A stretch of 64,000 bases of DNA from Desmodesmus armatus (GCA_007449985.2 VIIQ02000108.1:1-64000); one strand, 5' to 3'; positions 1-13,030 are shown, numbered from the stretch's first letter. Numbers and translations: made by a program. The notes: a model not told the origin generated them from the sequence alone.

Positions 1-1700
1 GTGCGTAATCGTTGTGTGAGCAGATGTGGCCATTGGTGGGTATAGGTTGTGCGGGTGCCTTCAAAGTGATACAGTCTGGGCTTAGCTGGGTTTTGAAAGG
101 GGTTGTGCATTGTGCAGGAAAGTTTGGTAAGGGCTGTGCGGGAGGTTTGCTGACAGCCAGGGAGACGGCCCCCATGTGGCTCAGTGTCCGACTGAGTTGC
201 GCTTTCAGATATGTATAAGGAAGCCCAAAGGGCGCCTTCTCTTGAGGGGAGCGCTGGTGCTCCCGCATGTGGCTGGATGCGGGGTGTCCTCTCCTACAGC
301 ACAACGCATGCAACTGCAGATTCAACAGCTGTGCTGTTGCCCATTGGCTGCACACTGTGCCCATGTGTCACGCACATTGGCAGTCCTCTTCAAGATGCTG
401 CCTCTTTTTGGTGCATCAGCTGTCAGCAGGGAAACAGTGGCTGTTGTACAAAGGCAGCAGGTCCCTAACCAATCAGCCACATTACATTTGGGTGTGGAGA
501 TGGTGCCAAGTTGTAACATCGCTCCTGAAGCACCAGGAACTGCCATGAACTCATGCTGGCCATGGTCGTGGCAGGCACATTGCTCAAGAAACAGATATCA
601 CAGTCACTACATAGTGCATTGTGCACATGTGAGCAGGCCAGTGGGGTTGGTCTGTGATATCATAATTGTTATTGGGGCCATATGCACTGTGGGTCAGTCG
701 TGCCATTGACATACCAGTCAGTGATCACCTTACTGATGCCTTGCCACATCCAAAGCGTCCACTCCTCCCTCACCCTTCTCAAACACAACACCACATGTGC
801 TCGGATGCAGAGCAGAACCCAAACCACTTCCACCAACCCCGTAACAACAGAACCATCCAATACAATGGGGCCACTGCGCCAAAGTATGTAGCAGACCGCT
901 GGTGCCTCCCAAACCTTGGCCTACAGAAACATGGACTGGCACCTGCCGTATGCTGTACATGTATTATTGCACCCTGGCCACAACAGATCGCAAAGAGATT
1001 GGTGGGGCCAGCAATTGAATGATGTCCTGTGAGGCCATAAGTCACTTGTGTGTGCACAGAAAGTCAAAGATATGTGCCGCCCTCCCCCGACACAAACACA
1101 TATAGCCCCCCCCCCCCCCCCCCCCCCCCCCAAACACAACAGAACAAATGCACACCACTTCAACATCATGCACACAACAATTACCACGTCACGCAAGACT
1201 GCAGCACATCCAGAGCTGCAACTTGAGATGGGACACCACCAGCACAGCAAGCAAAGGACCAAGAAAAGTGAACTGACACCCCCACAACCCCAGAGTGATG
1301 GATGACACACGTGCAGTACTGGGGCGGCACCCTAGAAGGCCATACCCACAGTGGTGCCATTGATGTGCACGAGCCGCTGCTTCCATTACTCGAACAAACA
1401 AGAGACAGGGGAGAGCAGCGAGCTAACGAAAAGCGGCCCCGGGAATCTGCAGTGCAGACACATAGGGGCACACCAACAGCAATGTGGCAGTGCAACACTA
1501 CACCAACCCACCCCTTCAGACAATCAACACAAACCCCTTCATTGCATTCTGCCGTAACCCTTTCGCCTTCAGCAGCGTCCGCAACCACCCCAATGTGGTT
1601 GCGGAGACCCTAAAACCAAACCCCAACGCAAAACCAAACCCGCCGCTACCCCTGTGCCATCAGCAGAGATGCGATCGACACATCCACAAATGAGATGCTG
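1..1700. other. 3' flank of the HDAC gene; no gene recognised
   Basis: No open frame here resembles a known family. The + strand is C/A-rich, like the introns of the minus-strand gene next to it, so part of it may be 3' UTR or transcribed flank of that gene. A C homopolymer of more than 20 bases lies at about 1107-1131. A TGTAA word on the minus strand (TTACA at 482-486) is the only candidate polyadenylation signal I noticed, but it is almost 1.5 kb past the HDAC stop, so I do not rely on it. Confidence 0.4.
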
Positions 1701-2222
1701 GAGCTAAGGCTCTGGTGAGGCCGGCAGGTCGACCAGCGCCCCCTGCAGTGTCGCTGCCAGCCCAGCATCATGACCGGCTTGCTCCTGCACAACCAGCCGC
1801 CAAACATGCCCACCAACCCACCAACGCCGCCGTCAGCAGCAGCTGGTGATGATGGCGCTGCTGCTGCTGCTGCTGCCGCCGCTGCTGCTGCTGCTCGTGT
1901 TGGTGACCTCCTGCTGGGAGTTGGTGTGCTGGTGGCGGCAGCATGTGTAGGTTGAGCTGCTGAGCTAAGGCTCTGGTGAGGCCGGCAGGTCGATCAGCGC
2001 CCCCTGCAGGGTCGCTGTTAGCCCAGCGTCCTGCGCGGCTTGCTCCTGCACAACCAGCCGGCCAAACATGCCCACCAACCCACCAACGGCGCCGTCAGCA
2101 GCAGCTGGTGATGATGGCGCTGCTGCTGCGGCGGCTGCCGCTGCTGCTGCTGCCGCACGTGTTGGTGACCTCCTGCTGGGAGATGGTGGGCTGCTGGCAG
2201 CGGCAACAGGTGCAGGTTCTGC
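1701..2222 (-). repeat. Tandem duplication of the last 87 codons of the HDAC gene (two copies, period 261 bp)
   Basis: Segment 1962-2222 holds the current C-terminal coding end with its stop codon (CTA on + at 1965-1967). Segment 1701-1961 is a near-copy, including the same stop triplet at 1704-1706. The offset of 261 bp is exactly 87 codons. Differences are scattered substitutions and changes in GCT-repeat number. The copy lies behind the functional stop, so it is not translated. Confidence 0.9.
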
Positions 2223-5200
2223 TGCTGCTAGTGGCGACCTCCTGCTGCGAGACACACTGCTAGCTGCTGGTGATGCCTTGTGGACAGGCGAGGCCGGCAT
2301 CACAACAGACATCAAGGACCGTGCTTCTGCGGCTGTTGGTGAACCAGGTCCCACTGCTGCTGCTGCTGCTGCTGCTGGTGACCTCCTGCTGGCAGGTGGT
2401 GGGCTGCTGGCGGCTGCTGCTGCTGCTGGCGATGCTGGTGCTGCCCTGTGGACTGGCAAGGGTGGCATCACAACAGACATCAAGGACCGTGCCTCAGCTG
2501 CTGCTGGTGACCCTGGCCCCACTTCTGCTACTGCTGGTGACCCGGCCCCCACTGCTGCTGCTGCTGCTGGCGGTGACGTCGCCCCCACTGCTGGTGTCGC
2601 TGCTGCCACGCCAATGGGACTGCTGCGCCGGCCCCTCCTGGGGCTGCTGCCACTGCTGCTGCCTGGTGTGGTGAGGTTGGCCAGTGTGGAAGGCTCTGGC
2701 ACTGCAGGAGGGCTGCTGCTGTGCTGTGGGGTGGTCACACTGTGGGGTGAGGCAGCAGCTGCTGCTGGTGGGGAGTGCCTCACTGCTGCTGCTGCTGGTG
2801 ACCCCTTCTGCACTGCTGCTGCTGTTGGTGACCCCGCCTGCACTGCCGCTGCTGGTGAGATGGCCCCCAGTGCCGCACCTCCTGCTGCCAGGACAACAGC
2901 TGGTGTGGCTCCATCGTCACCACCAGCACCAGCAGCAATAGCAGAAGGGGCGCCCTGTGCTCCAGGCTGTGGTTTGCCACTGAGCTTGATCCTGATCTTC
3001 CTGGGCGCCACACCCACCGGTGCTGCTGCTGGCAGCGCTGCCTCTGCTGCTGCTGGTGGTGTCACGCCGGAGTCTGCATGCACGCCTGCGACAGCAGAGG
3101 AAGCTGCGGGGGCTGCTGCCGCCCAAGTGCCTGCTGCTGCTGCTGCTGATGCTGGCAGCACTCCCGTTGCTGCTGTGGCGGCTGTCCCTGCTGGCTGCAT
3201 GCTGCCTGCTGTTGCTCCACCTTGCTGAGCACCGCCACTCACTGCTTGTACTGCTGCAATCCCACCCGCTCCTGCAGCTGCGGTCTGTGCTGCAGCACCT
3301 GCGGTCTGTGCTGCAACCATCGGCCCTTCCGCGTCCGCTGCGCTGCCAGCGCCCTTCCTTCCCCTCTTGCCCCTGCCGGCCCCAGCTCCGCTGCTGAGGG
3401 GGGGAGCCACAGCAGCCAGCGACAGGGCCCCAGGCTTCCCTACCCCCGCTGCCGCCGCCCCGCCCTTGCGGGTGATCATGCCGCCGCCCGGCTTGCTGCT
3501 GCTGCTGCTGCCAATGGAGAGTGCTGCTAGCTCCTGTGCTGCCCTGTAGGCCTTGAAGGCGCCCTCAAACGGTGGCTGGGCGGCCAGGCGCTTCCAGAAG
3601 GGCCTGTGCTGCTCATCCACGCGCGCCAGCGACCCCCTGTGTGAAATAACAGCAAGCGGGGGGGGGGGGTGTTTGGGGTCAGCACGAGGGCTTGAGAGAC
3701 CCTGGCCCCTGCTGTAGGGCACATCGCCAGCCTACAATGCTTCGGCATGCATGATTTTTTCCTGCTGCTGAAGTCATGGGCGGCTTTGGGTCAGAGTCAA
3801 CTCAAGCATGCAAGGCCTGCTGGACAGTCCCCTCAGCTGTGCCTGTGCCGTGAAGCCCAACCAAGGCCCCAGCCAGCAGCCACCACCCCTCCTCACCAAC
3901 CCACTCCTTTTGACACACAAGGTTTGCATCGGCTTGACTCAGGCTCAGTGTCTTACATAACACCCTTGTATGCTGGCCCCCTCACGCCTCATCACCAGCC
4001 CCAGCGCACCATCTCCGCCCCGCCCCCTCCCCAGTGAGGCTCGCCCAGCTTTGATGCAGTCAGGGGGTGGCCACCATGGTGGCGTGTCTGCCAGGGGTCG
4101 GCTACAAAGTAGGGCTGTGTGTGCTGCAGCATCACAACCCCTACTTCCCCTCTGTTCATCACAAGCTTGCAGCTTGGTTTTGGCGTTCACATCCCTCTGC
4201 CAACTACACGTGTCCCAACCAGCCCCACCCCCACCCCCTCGCTTCAGAAATCACCTTGTGGTGCGGTGCAGTGCTGCCAGCTCTGATGCAGCCAGGGGTG
4301 GTGGCACGTCCCCCAGCAGCCGTGCCAGCACCGCTGCTGCACAATCTCCCAGCAGGCTGGGCACGTAGCCACCCTCCAGCACCGCCACCACCTTGCCCCC
4401 CGCGTGGCGCATGAGGGCAGACGTCATCGCACTGAAGCCGGCGGTGCTGACCTTGCACCTGCAGGAGTGGCAGCAGCAGCAGCGGCAGCGGCAGCAGCGG
4501 CAGCAGCGGCAGCGGCAGCGGCAGCAGCAAAGTCAATATGAATCTGAGAAGTACCATATCGGCGGTGCTGACCTTGCACCTGCAGGAGTGGCAGCAGCGG
4601 TAGCGGCAGCGGCAGCAGCAGCAGCAGCAGCAGCAGGGTTACCATGGTTTTGAGCAACACCAAGCATGCGTGCATGTGTCATCTCGAACCCACGCCCACA
4701 CTAGTAACAATGTGGCACTGTCACTGAGCTCAGTGCCACAGGGGCTTTGAGGTGCGCTCCCTTCCATGAGCAGGAGCTGTTCCCGCTGCAACGAGCTGGC
4801 TAGAGTCAGGGTAGTGTTCAGTGCCTTCAACAATGGAATCCCTCATGAGCCTTTGGCTTGGTGGCTATAAAAGATGGCCATAAGCTGGAAACATCTGCAA
4901 CCGACTCGATTGACTTACTTGCCGAGGAAGTCTCCGTCTGCTGCGTCAAAGCCTGCAGAGATGATGACCAGCTGAGGGGCAAACTCTGAGATAATGGGCT
5001 CCAGCAGCAGATCAAACGCTGCAAGGCAGCAGCAGCAGTAGCAGCAGCAATGTGGGAAGCACACCACAGCACAGCAGACAACATGACAGGGTGCAGCAAA
5101 CCAGACCACAGCAGACAAAAGGGTCATGAAGAGTTGCACGTGCCACTGCAACAAACTGCACTTGCTACATCTCCTGTGATGACGAAGGCAGCTGCAGCAT

Positions 5201-8200
5201 ACATGCTTCTTCACTTGCTTTCAGGCTTGTATGGCTGTCTCCACACTCACACAGGCCGACATGGCAGGCCGACATGGCAGGCCAAAACCATGCGAGCATT
5301 CTTTGTACCAGCTCTATACCTCTTCACCAGACTGCATACCTGTTACATAATTGCTAGATTGTCTGTCTGAACCCTACACACCAGTCACCCTCGATGCTTC
5401 CTTGATTCTCACACCCCACCCAATCCAACACCACCCGCCGCACCAGCCATGTCGTCCGCATTGATGCGTCCCCCCCCCCCCCCCCCCAACCCAGCCCTCC
5501 CCCACCCCCAAATACTGGACCCCCCCAGCCCAGATCCCCCCCCCCCCGCCTGCCGCACCTGCCATGTAGTCCGGATCGATGCTTCCTCCCCCCCACCCCC
5601 AACCCAGCCTGCCCCACCCCCCAGTGCTGAACCCCCCCCCCCCCGGGCCCACCGCACCTGCCATGTAGTCAGCGTCTCCCACGCCCTTCTCTGCCCAGCC
5701 CACATTGACGTTGTAGCCCCTGCCACGCCCCTCACCAACCTCCGTGGCATAGCCATACCCTGCAGGCACAGGCACAGCACAGCACAGCACACCATGGCAC
5801 AATTTTCACACCTCCTGCCCTCAGTGCAGCCAGCAGCAACAAATTGTCAGCAGTCAGTTGCGCTCATCATCATGCTTACCCTGCATACTTACAGCAGGGT
5901 CAAGGCGCCAAAACATACACCGACCCCGTGTATGAGCAGCACAGCCAGCAACATAACACTGCGGGGGAACACCAGGGTTGGATCTTCGCTCCAAGATTTG
6001 GGCAAGCACAACAGACACCTTCTGGCCTCAGCACAGGCATCAACAACAGACCGCCACGGACAGACCGGCATCAGCATCACTGCAGTACAGTACAGTAATT
6101 GGGGACACAGTCCCAACATCGGCTCTAGCAGGCGAGCCAGGGGCTCATGGGGGTGCCCAGAGGGCCTACAAACGTACTCTCAGGTCAGGTGTGACGACAC
6201 TACAAACTTTGACCAGCGGGTCCAGGTGCAAAAGCACACGACGCCCCCTGGGCCCACCACAGCCAGTAGCATAGGGCTGCATGGAGACAACAACATTCTC
6301 CCTTGCTCCAACATAAGTTGATACGGAGAGTTCTCATGGAGACAACACCACTTCCGCTTTGCTCCAACATAAGTTGATTGCCATATCTTGTCCCATGTTG
6401 CTTATGAAGGGTTTCAAATCAAAGCGTCACCAGGACATGCTGTGAACAGCGCTAGCGCCCCAGCCCCCTGCACACCACTGCCGAGCTGAGCCAAGCACCA
6501 ACAATCCGAGCAAGCAGCTGGGCCAGGCTGGGTGCAGCCGTTGCGCAGGCATGCCTTGATTGTTGTCAACTTGTTGGCGGTGAACCCTGAACTACTGTGC
6601 ACATGACAACTAAGTCAATGTAGGGCTGCAACCCCGGTTTCTGGGTACCACCAGCACACACCTGTGGATAGAAATCCTTGTCGCGCCGGTGCAGGGACAC
6701 AAACAGGACGCGGTCATCCTCCCAGAAAACCTTCTGGGTGCCGTTGCCATGGTGGATCTGCAGGTAAAGGCAGGGCAATGGAGGCACGTCAGCAACATGC
6801 TGTGCTGCATGCAAACCTACAGCCACACCATGCTGCGCTGCAAGCAAACCTACAGCCATACCCACCTCACAGTTGTGCAGACGTGCAGCCACTGGCCCAC
6901 AACACCTGAGCCGCATCGTCTGGAATCCCCCCGCCCACATGGCTTGAAGGCGCACCATAACCAGGGCTCTCCGAGCTAGTGACTAGCTGCTGGCTCCAGG
7001 ACAACTCGCGTCCGCGTCAGCCCGCGTATCAGTCCAAGGTGCTTTAGGGCTGCATGCGCTGCCACCGCCGCACTGAAACACACGCTGCATCCCTCCCTTG
7101 TGCCCCTTTCTCATCTTCCCTAAAGAGTCTCCCACGGCCCCTCCTCTACACCTGAAATGGTCAACAGCGCCATCCCGCCCAAACTCACGTCCCAGTCGAC
7201 GATCAGCACGCGCTGTATGTCGGGCTGCTTGAGGGCTGCATGCGCCGCCACCGCCACGTTGTTGAAGAAGCAGAAGCCCATGTAGTCGGAGGGCTCTGCA
7301 TGGTGACCTGGGGGCCGCACAATGGCAAAGGCAGACTCCGCCTGGCCCCCTACCACAGCCTCAACAGCCTGCGGTGAAGCCACGCGCAGGATTGACATGC
7401 AGGACAAAAGGAAAGGAGGGGAGACAGCGCACACGTCAGATTCTGTCAGTCGGACGCCTATAGATGATTGACACATCTCAGCAAGCGCTCATGCATGGAG
7501 GTTCACAGCGCTACCGCCACAATGTAGTCGGAGGGCTCTGCATGGTGACCTGGGGGCCACACGATGGCGAAGGCAGAGTCCGCCCCCTGCCACAGCCTCC
7601 ACAGCCTGCGGTAAAGGCAGTGGGATGTGATGACATGCAGGAAATGTGGGGAGCTAGGGGCTGTGCATATCATAGACCCTTGGCTGATGCGGCATGCTTG
7701 TGGTTGGCCCCTTCAGTACCAGTGTTTCAGTAGTGCAGCCGCAGATGCAGGACCTGCAGGCAGCGCTGTGAAAGCCTCAGGTCGTGCAAGAACACATGCA
7801 CCCAAGAAAAAGAAAGAAGAAAAATGTGCATGCCGTCGTCACGTGTATGGCACAGCTGATCCAGTGAGCGGCTGAAACTGAGGTGCAGAGACCGGGAGTT
7901 GACTAGCGCCACATGTCTGCACTTCTGGCTGACACCCATGCACATCCCAGCATCAAACACACCTGTATGGCACAGCCTGCTGCACTCCTGGCTGCAATGT
8001 TTGTGTGTTGGCTGCAGTAGATGCTGTGCTGCAAGCAAACCTACAGCTACACCCGCCACACAGAAACCCAGGGCTGACTAAAGCCACATTCTGCACGTGC
8101 TGGCTGACACCCATGCCCAGCTCACCAGGTCAGCATCAAACACACCTGTATCGCACAGCCTGCGGCGCTCCTGGCTGCAATGTTGGTGTGTTGGTTGCAG

Positions 8201-9867
8201 TAGATGTCCCCGGTGATGATGAAGGTGTCCCTATCCGGTCAAGCAGCTCACCCTCGTCCGTGCGCAGCTCTGGCGCCCTGTTGTACAGGCTGGTGACCTG
8301 CAGCAACACGCTGTCTTGTTCAGTATCCCGCTGCTATGTGTCCCGACCGCAACTCCAGCCTAGTAGTGTTGCGGCAGCTCTGTTTTGGTGGTGAGAGTGG
8401 TGCGCAGGAGACACCCTCACAAGAAACGTATAAACTCAACACCCCTACCCACCAATGTGCAGGACAGCACAAGGCAGCGATGCATGCGGCATGTGTGCTG
8501 AAGGAGTCAGCACAAACGGTGCCCTGCACACAGCTTACATCGCCTCATTCTGCGTAATGAGCTACACGAGCAAGGCTGGAAAACGCAGGCTGCATGGCTG
8601 TGCTGGCATGGCATGCATCCTGTGCATGTCATGCACCTTGCATTATGTGCTGGTATGGCTGTGCTGGCACAGTATCATTGCCTGCTGACCTTGTCAATGT
8701 GTTCTTGACTGTGGCTGGTCAATAGCTCCTCATCTGTTGCCTGCATGGCCACGTCAGCACACAAAGCAGCAGCAGCATGCACACGTTGCATCGATCCCTG
8801 TGCCAACATGGCAGGACCTCCTAAGCTGCTGTTGTGCTGAGCGCGGCCAGCACGGCTGCTGCGAGAGGCGTCCAGTCATGCATGACAGCACACCTTGAAG
8901 TTTGCGCCATCATCTTTCCACCCTTGTGCTTACAAAGTCGTGAATTACAGCGCACCTTGTACCCAGAAAGCCAGTCACCTTTTGCAGGATAGAGAACCAG
9001 GGGTTGTATGCGCCAGGTGGCAATCTCTACGCCACCCCCATGCAGCTGGTGAGATGGTTACTGTCATCTACGACAACTTGTGCTGGGGACATGCGCAGTC
9101 ACGGCCCGCAAGCTCCAGAGGATGCTACTGCTTCTAGCTGCTACAGCTCTACTGTAGCTGCTACAGCCTGCTGGTGTGCAGCCAACCCACCCACCCGCTC
9201 ATGCAGGCACCCACTAACGATGTTTGTTGGGCACCTGTGCAGTCAAGGCTCTGCATGGCCGCCCCCTGGGGTTGCTTCCTGCAGGACCACCAGGGGGACT
9301 GCTGCTGTGCACCCACGCACGCAAGCACCCACTGATACAGCCAGCTATTGCACCCCACAGCCCCACAGCTACCCACCAGTCTGGATGGAAGCTTGATGCA
9401 TCGCTGCACGAGTCCAGCCTTTTCCAGCCGGTCGTTCAGCACCCGAACACGTTCTGGATGCTCGGGGTGGCCTGCAGGCAGGTGCCCGGTTAAACAGGAG
9501 ACAGATGCTGTTCATGCACTCGCATGCTCCTGCCCAGGCTCTAGACAGATGCAGCAGCACGTTTAGATCCCGTACAAAAGGTCCTAGCTGCGCAGCACAC
9601 CCTCCATCTGCTAGAGAGGGCACTTCACAACACAGCAGCACAGTGGTACTACATGCAGCAGATCGCGGCCTCTGTAGCATGCAGTAGCATCTGCTGTGCT
9701 GCTATATCGACAAGATCAACGCACTCACCCTCCCTGACATGCCACTCCATCGCTTTATCGTAGACAAGGGCCACAGCGCGCTCGCCAGCGCTGCTGTGCT
9801 GGACAGGTGGAGCTGTAGCTTGAAGGGCCAGCTGTCCTGCTGCCAGCACCTGCTTATTATTCTCCAT
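1965..9867 (-). CDS. Class II histone deacetylase (HDA5/15/18-like) with long Ala/Ser/Pro tail
   Basis: Zn-dependent lysine deacetylase acting on histones or other acetylated proteins. Minus-strand exons in order: 9867-9729, 9471-9377, 8740-8690, 8297-8146, 7368-7189, 6757-6662, 5759-5658, 5018-4919, 4458-4255, 3636-1965, about 930 residues. The start ATG at 9867 has an ACCATGG context. Visible motifs are [10 protein letters not shown] (exon 1/2), RPPGHHAEP near residue 165, [11 protein letters not shown] near 205 (zinc Asp and His), [10 protein letters not shown] near 295 (zinc Asp) and LEGGY near 330. The Tyr rather than His in LEGGY argues for a catalytically active, plant-type class II enzyme. 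The tail from about residue 373 (557 residues) is low-complexity Ala/Ser/Pro/Gly with a basic [11 protein letters not shown] patch and an internal repeat (SLMSVVMP twice). Two phase problems remain: one base is missing in exon 4 near 8228-8242, and the exon 6/7 junction does not close with the obvious sites. It is either an active gene with assembly indels or a recent pseudogene. It is divergent from the Gln-rich gene. Confidence 0.88.
4440..4597 (-). repeat. Duplicated 3' splice site of HDAC exon 9
   Basis: The acceptor and first codons of exon 9 (4440-4476) recur almost identically at 4561-4597, separated by a CAG/CGG-rich stretch. The extra copy lies on the 5' side of the exon within the intron and carries its own CCTGCAG acceptor, so it is a potential decoy site. 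Confidence 0.85.
5443..5675 (-). repeat. Three-fold repeat of the HDAC exon 7 3' end and donor, with C-runs
   Basis: The exon 7 end (ACATGGCAG then GTGCGG on the minus strand, at 5652-5675) is repeated at 5549-5583 and, more degenerate, at 5443-5470. Each is followed by cytosine homopolymers on the + strand (for example 5470-5487, 5521-5548, 5632-5644). The period is about 100 bp. The extra copies lie downstream of the exon on the minus strand. Confidence 0.8.
7522..7620 (-). repeat. Decayed partial copy of HDAC exon 5 (acceptor and 5' part)
   Basis: This segment matches 7270-7374, the acceptor and first half of exon 5 that encodes the RPPGHH motif, with small deletions and substitutions. 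A deletion in the part corresponding to GGQAESAF breaks the frame. It lies on the 5' side of the intact exon. Confidence 0.9.
7899..8205 (-). repeat. Decayed copy of HDAC exon 4 3' end plus following intron
   Basis: Segment 7899-8020 repeats 8075-8205: the [20 protein letters not shown] end of exon 4, its donor, and intron sequence (TGGCTGACACCCATGC and CAGCATCAAACACACCTGTA are shared). A neighbouring motif, GCAAGCAAACCTACAGC, also recurs at 6840 and 8033, so this intron block has been copied more than once. Confidence 0.85.
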
Positions 9868-10446
9868 GGTGGTATGGCTCTTGGATCCTCAGTGGTAGTG
9901 GACAGCGTCAGCGCTTGCACACGTAGTGACTGCAGAGAAACAATCCCATAGGGCCTATGGCATGCGTTGCTGGAGCTGCTGCAACAGACGTTCTCGCCTG
10001 TAATAACATCGCATACGGCTGCTGAATATGTCAGCCTTAACAGCCTGAGCCTTGCTTAGATTGAGACGATGACAAAACAGCTGACGATGACAAACCATTC
10101 AACTGGCATGACAGCTGTGCTTCGAGTATCATCCCCGCAGCATACCAATTGAAGGCGTTGCTTTTCTGCTTACAATGACGTTGCTCACCTCTACAGTCAT
10201 GCCACACGTCGAGGAGGACGGTGTCGGTTACTACTACATCATCTGCAGACTGCTGCTTGCACAAGCAGGAGGCTAAACAAATGTAGCACATTGATGCATC
10301 AACGCACCATATCCCTCAATGACACCTCATATGAGCTCAACAGAGGGCGGTGCATCAGTGGTCCAACCACACAGCAGGCAAGCCACCCTGCCACCCTGGT
10401 ACTCACACTTGCTCCTGCTGTCTGTCTCACTGACTGATCAATCCTC
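9868..10446. promoter_or_regulatory. Divergent intergenic region between the HDAC and Gln-rich genes
   Basis: This 579-bp spacer lies between the HDAC start (9867, minus) and the proposed start of the Gln-rich gene (10447, plus). It must hold the HDAC promoter and probably that of its neighbour, unless the latter has an upstream non-coding exon. I see no TATA box or named operator that I can defend. Confidence 0.45.
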
Positions 10447-11920
10447 ATGTACGTTACTGCTTCCAGGCCTTCTCCATCCGCTTCAGGGTCCCCCAGTGTG
10501 TTGCGAGCAGGCAGTAGCTACCTCGCCCGTCTAGCAGGGACCAACACTGCAGCACAAGCTGGCTCCCCTATACCCAAACAGGCTCTCATGGACCCTTGCC
10601 CCACCATCAGCCCCCTGAAACAGCAGCTCTTCCTTAGCAATGCTGCATCTCGCACGCCCATGGGCTCCAGCAGCGAATCCAAGGTTAGTCACTGGTGGGC
10701 CACCATGACAAAGTGGCCAGTTTGTGCATGCAGACAAGCGTAGGGTGGGGATACTCAGCTTAATTGCAAAAATAATTGCTCTTGAGGTTATAACATCTAC
10801 ATAGCTCGGACCTCAGTGGCATAAATGTGTTCATGTACATCAAGCATGCTGTCCTGCGATGCTATGGCTCCTCAAGGCTGGTACCCCCCATCTCTTTCCT
10901 GAACACACACCTGCACATATGTTGTCACCCCCTGCTGCAGGCGTGTCCCACCCCAAACAGCACCCCCCGGGTGTTGTCTGCAGCAGCCCGACAGCAGCAG
11001 CAGCAGCAGCAGCAGTCTCCACCGCCAGGCAAGCTGGCACGCATCCAGCAGATTGTGCAGGAGCTCGAGGCACGCAAACAGCAGGAGCAGCAGCAGGAAC
11101 AGCAGCAGCAGCAGCAGGAACAGCAGCAGGAACAGCAGCAACAACAGCAGCACAAACAGCAGCAACAAGCAGAGCAGCAGCAGCAGCCAGAAGGCGGGAG
11201 TTACGTACTGCAGCAACAACAGCAGCACTGGCAGCAGCAGCAGCACGACCGCCTGTTGCAGCACCCGCACTTGCCACAGCCGCCGCGCCAGCAGCAGCAG
11301 CAGCAGCAGCATGGTCGCATGCACCACCTGCCGGCACGCAGGATGCTGTCTTACCCGGATGAAAGCACTCCACCCCTTCATACAGCTGCTGCGGCCAGCG
11401 GGCCTGGTAGTGCTGCTGCTGCTGCTGCTGCTGCTGTTGCTGCTGCTGACGCTGACGCACCAGCCACAAATGAAGGTGGCAGCGACGCAGTAAGGGGTGT
11501 TTGGAACAACACTCAGCTGCAGCAGCAAGAGCACCAGCAGCAAAGCAGTGCAGGTGCTGCGATGCCACTGCAAGAGACAGCAGAAGCAGCGGCGTCGCTA
11601 GGCAGTCGGCTGTCAAGCTGGCTGGCCGCCCATACCAAAAGCAACACCAAAGCAGCAGCAGCAGCAGTGGTAGAAAGCATCAGCGGCAGCAGCACAGCAG
11701 CAGCAGCGGGAGCAGATGGCTTTGGCTCACAATCCTGGGTGGAACGAGGGACAAGCAAGCCTAGTGAATGTCTAACAGAGCAGCAGCAGCAGCAGCAGTG
11801 TGTGCTGCCAGTCCTGCCAAGGCGCCCCCCCAACTTCTCAGAAGACATCGAGGTGTCCACCAGCGGGCTGGGCGTGAGGGACGCTAAGGCCCATATCCAG
11901 CAGCAGCAGCAGCAGCCACA

Positions 11921-11954
<34 letters not shown>

Positions 11955-12136
11955 GTGCCTTGGCCGCCCCAGCAGCGCCCACAGCACTGGCAGCGGCTGC
12001 ATCTGGTGCAGCAGCAGCTGCAGCAGGAGCGGCAGCAGCAGCAAGAGCGGCAGCAGCAGCAGCAGCAAGAGCGGCAGCAGCAGCAGCAGCAGCAGGCGGC
12101 TTCGGCACAGACCGCGGTGCCGGTAGTAAAGCCACC

Positions 12137-12169
<33 letters not shown>

Positions 12170-12342
12170 ACGACAGCAGCAGCAGCAGGAGCGGCAGCAG
12201 CAGCAGCAGGAGCGACAGCAGCAGCAGCAGGAGCGACAGCAGCAGCAGCAGCAGGCAGCTTCCAGAAGCCAATTGGACAGCAGCAGCTATGTCTTCGGCA
12301 GCAGCGTGCAGCCGCCTACAGGTGTCACTTTCTCTCCGTTGC

Positions 12343-12375
<33 letters not shown>

Positions 12376-12999
12376 CTCGCCGCTCATCCCTGTGTGATGC
12401 TGCTGCTGCTGCTGCTGTTGCAAGCTGTGGCAGCACTGCTGCTGCTGCAAGCAGCATGTTCCAGCGGCAGCAGCCTGCTGCTCACATGCCTGCTGCTGCT
12501 GACGCTGCAGACAGCGCACATCAGCAGCAGCACCAGCAGCAGTTGTTGCAGCAGCAGCAGCAGCAGCAGTGTGTGCTGCCAGCACTGCCAAGGCGCCCGA
12601 CCAACTTCTCAGAAGACATTGAGCTGCCCACCAGCGGGCTGGGCATGAGGGCTGCTGAAGCTCATGGCCAGCAGCAGCAGCAGCAGCAGGCAGCACCGCC
12701 GGTCATACCCCATGGCCGCCGCCCCCCAGCCCTCAACCTCAGCAGTGTCACTTCCGGTCCCCACTGGGGCCAGGTTAGTGGGCCAGGTTTGGGCCAAGAC
12801 AGTACGGCTAACGTGGGCCAGGTTGACAGGCTGGGTGTGGGCGAAGCTGCTGGGCCGGGTTTGGGCCAGGCTTCTGGGCCGGATTTGGGCCAGGCTTCTG
12901 GGCCGGGTGTAAGCCAGGCTGACAGTGACTGGGGGGACGGGTCTGACAGCTGGTCTCTTCAAAGCGGTGCCCTTATGGCCTTGGAGAAGGCTGGACGCA

Positions 13000-13030
<31 letters not shown>

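Noticed and set aside
2068..3228. 386-codon + strand ORF across the HDAC tail
   Set aside because: Shadow of the GCN-repeat Ala-rich tail. The minus frame is joined by a clean phase-matched splice to the HDAC catalytic domain.
10840..11616. Long antisense and off-frame ORFs over CAG repeats (poly-Leu, poly-Ala, poly-Cys, poly-Ser)
   Set aside because: CAG/CTG repeats are open in every frame. Only the Gln frame continues through phase-0 splice sites into the neighbouring exons.
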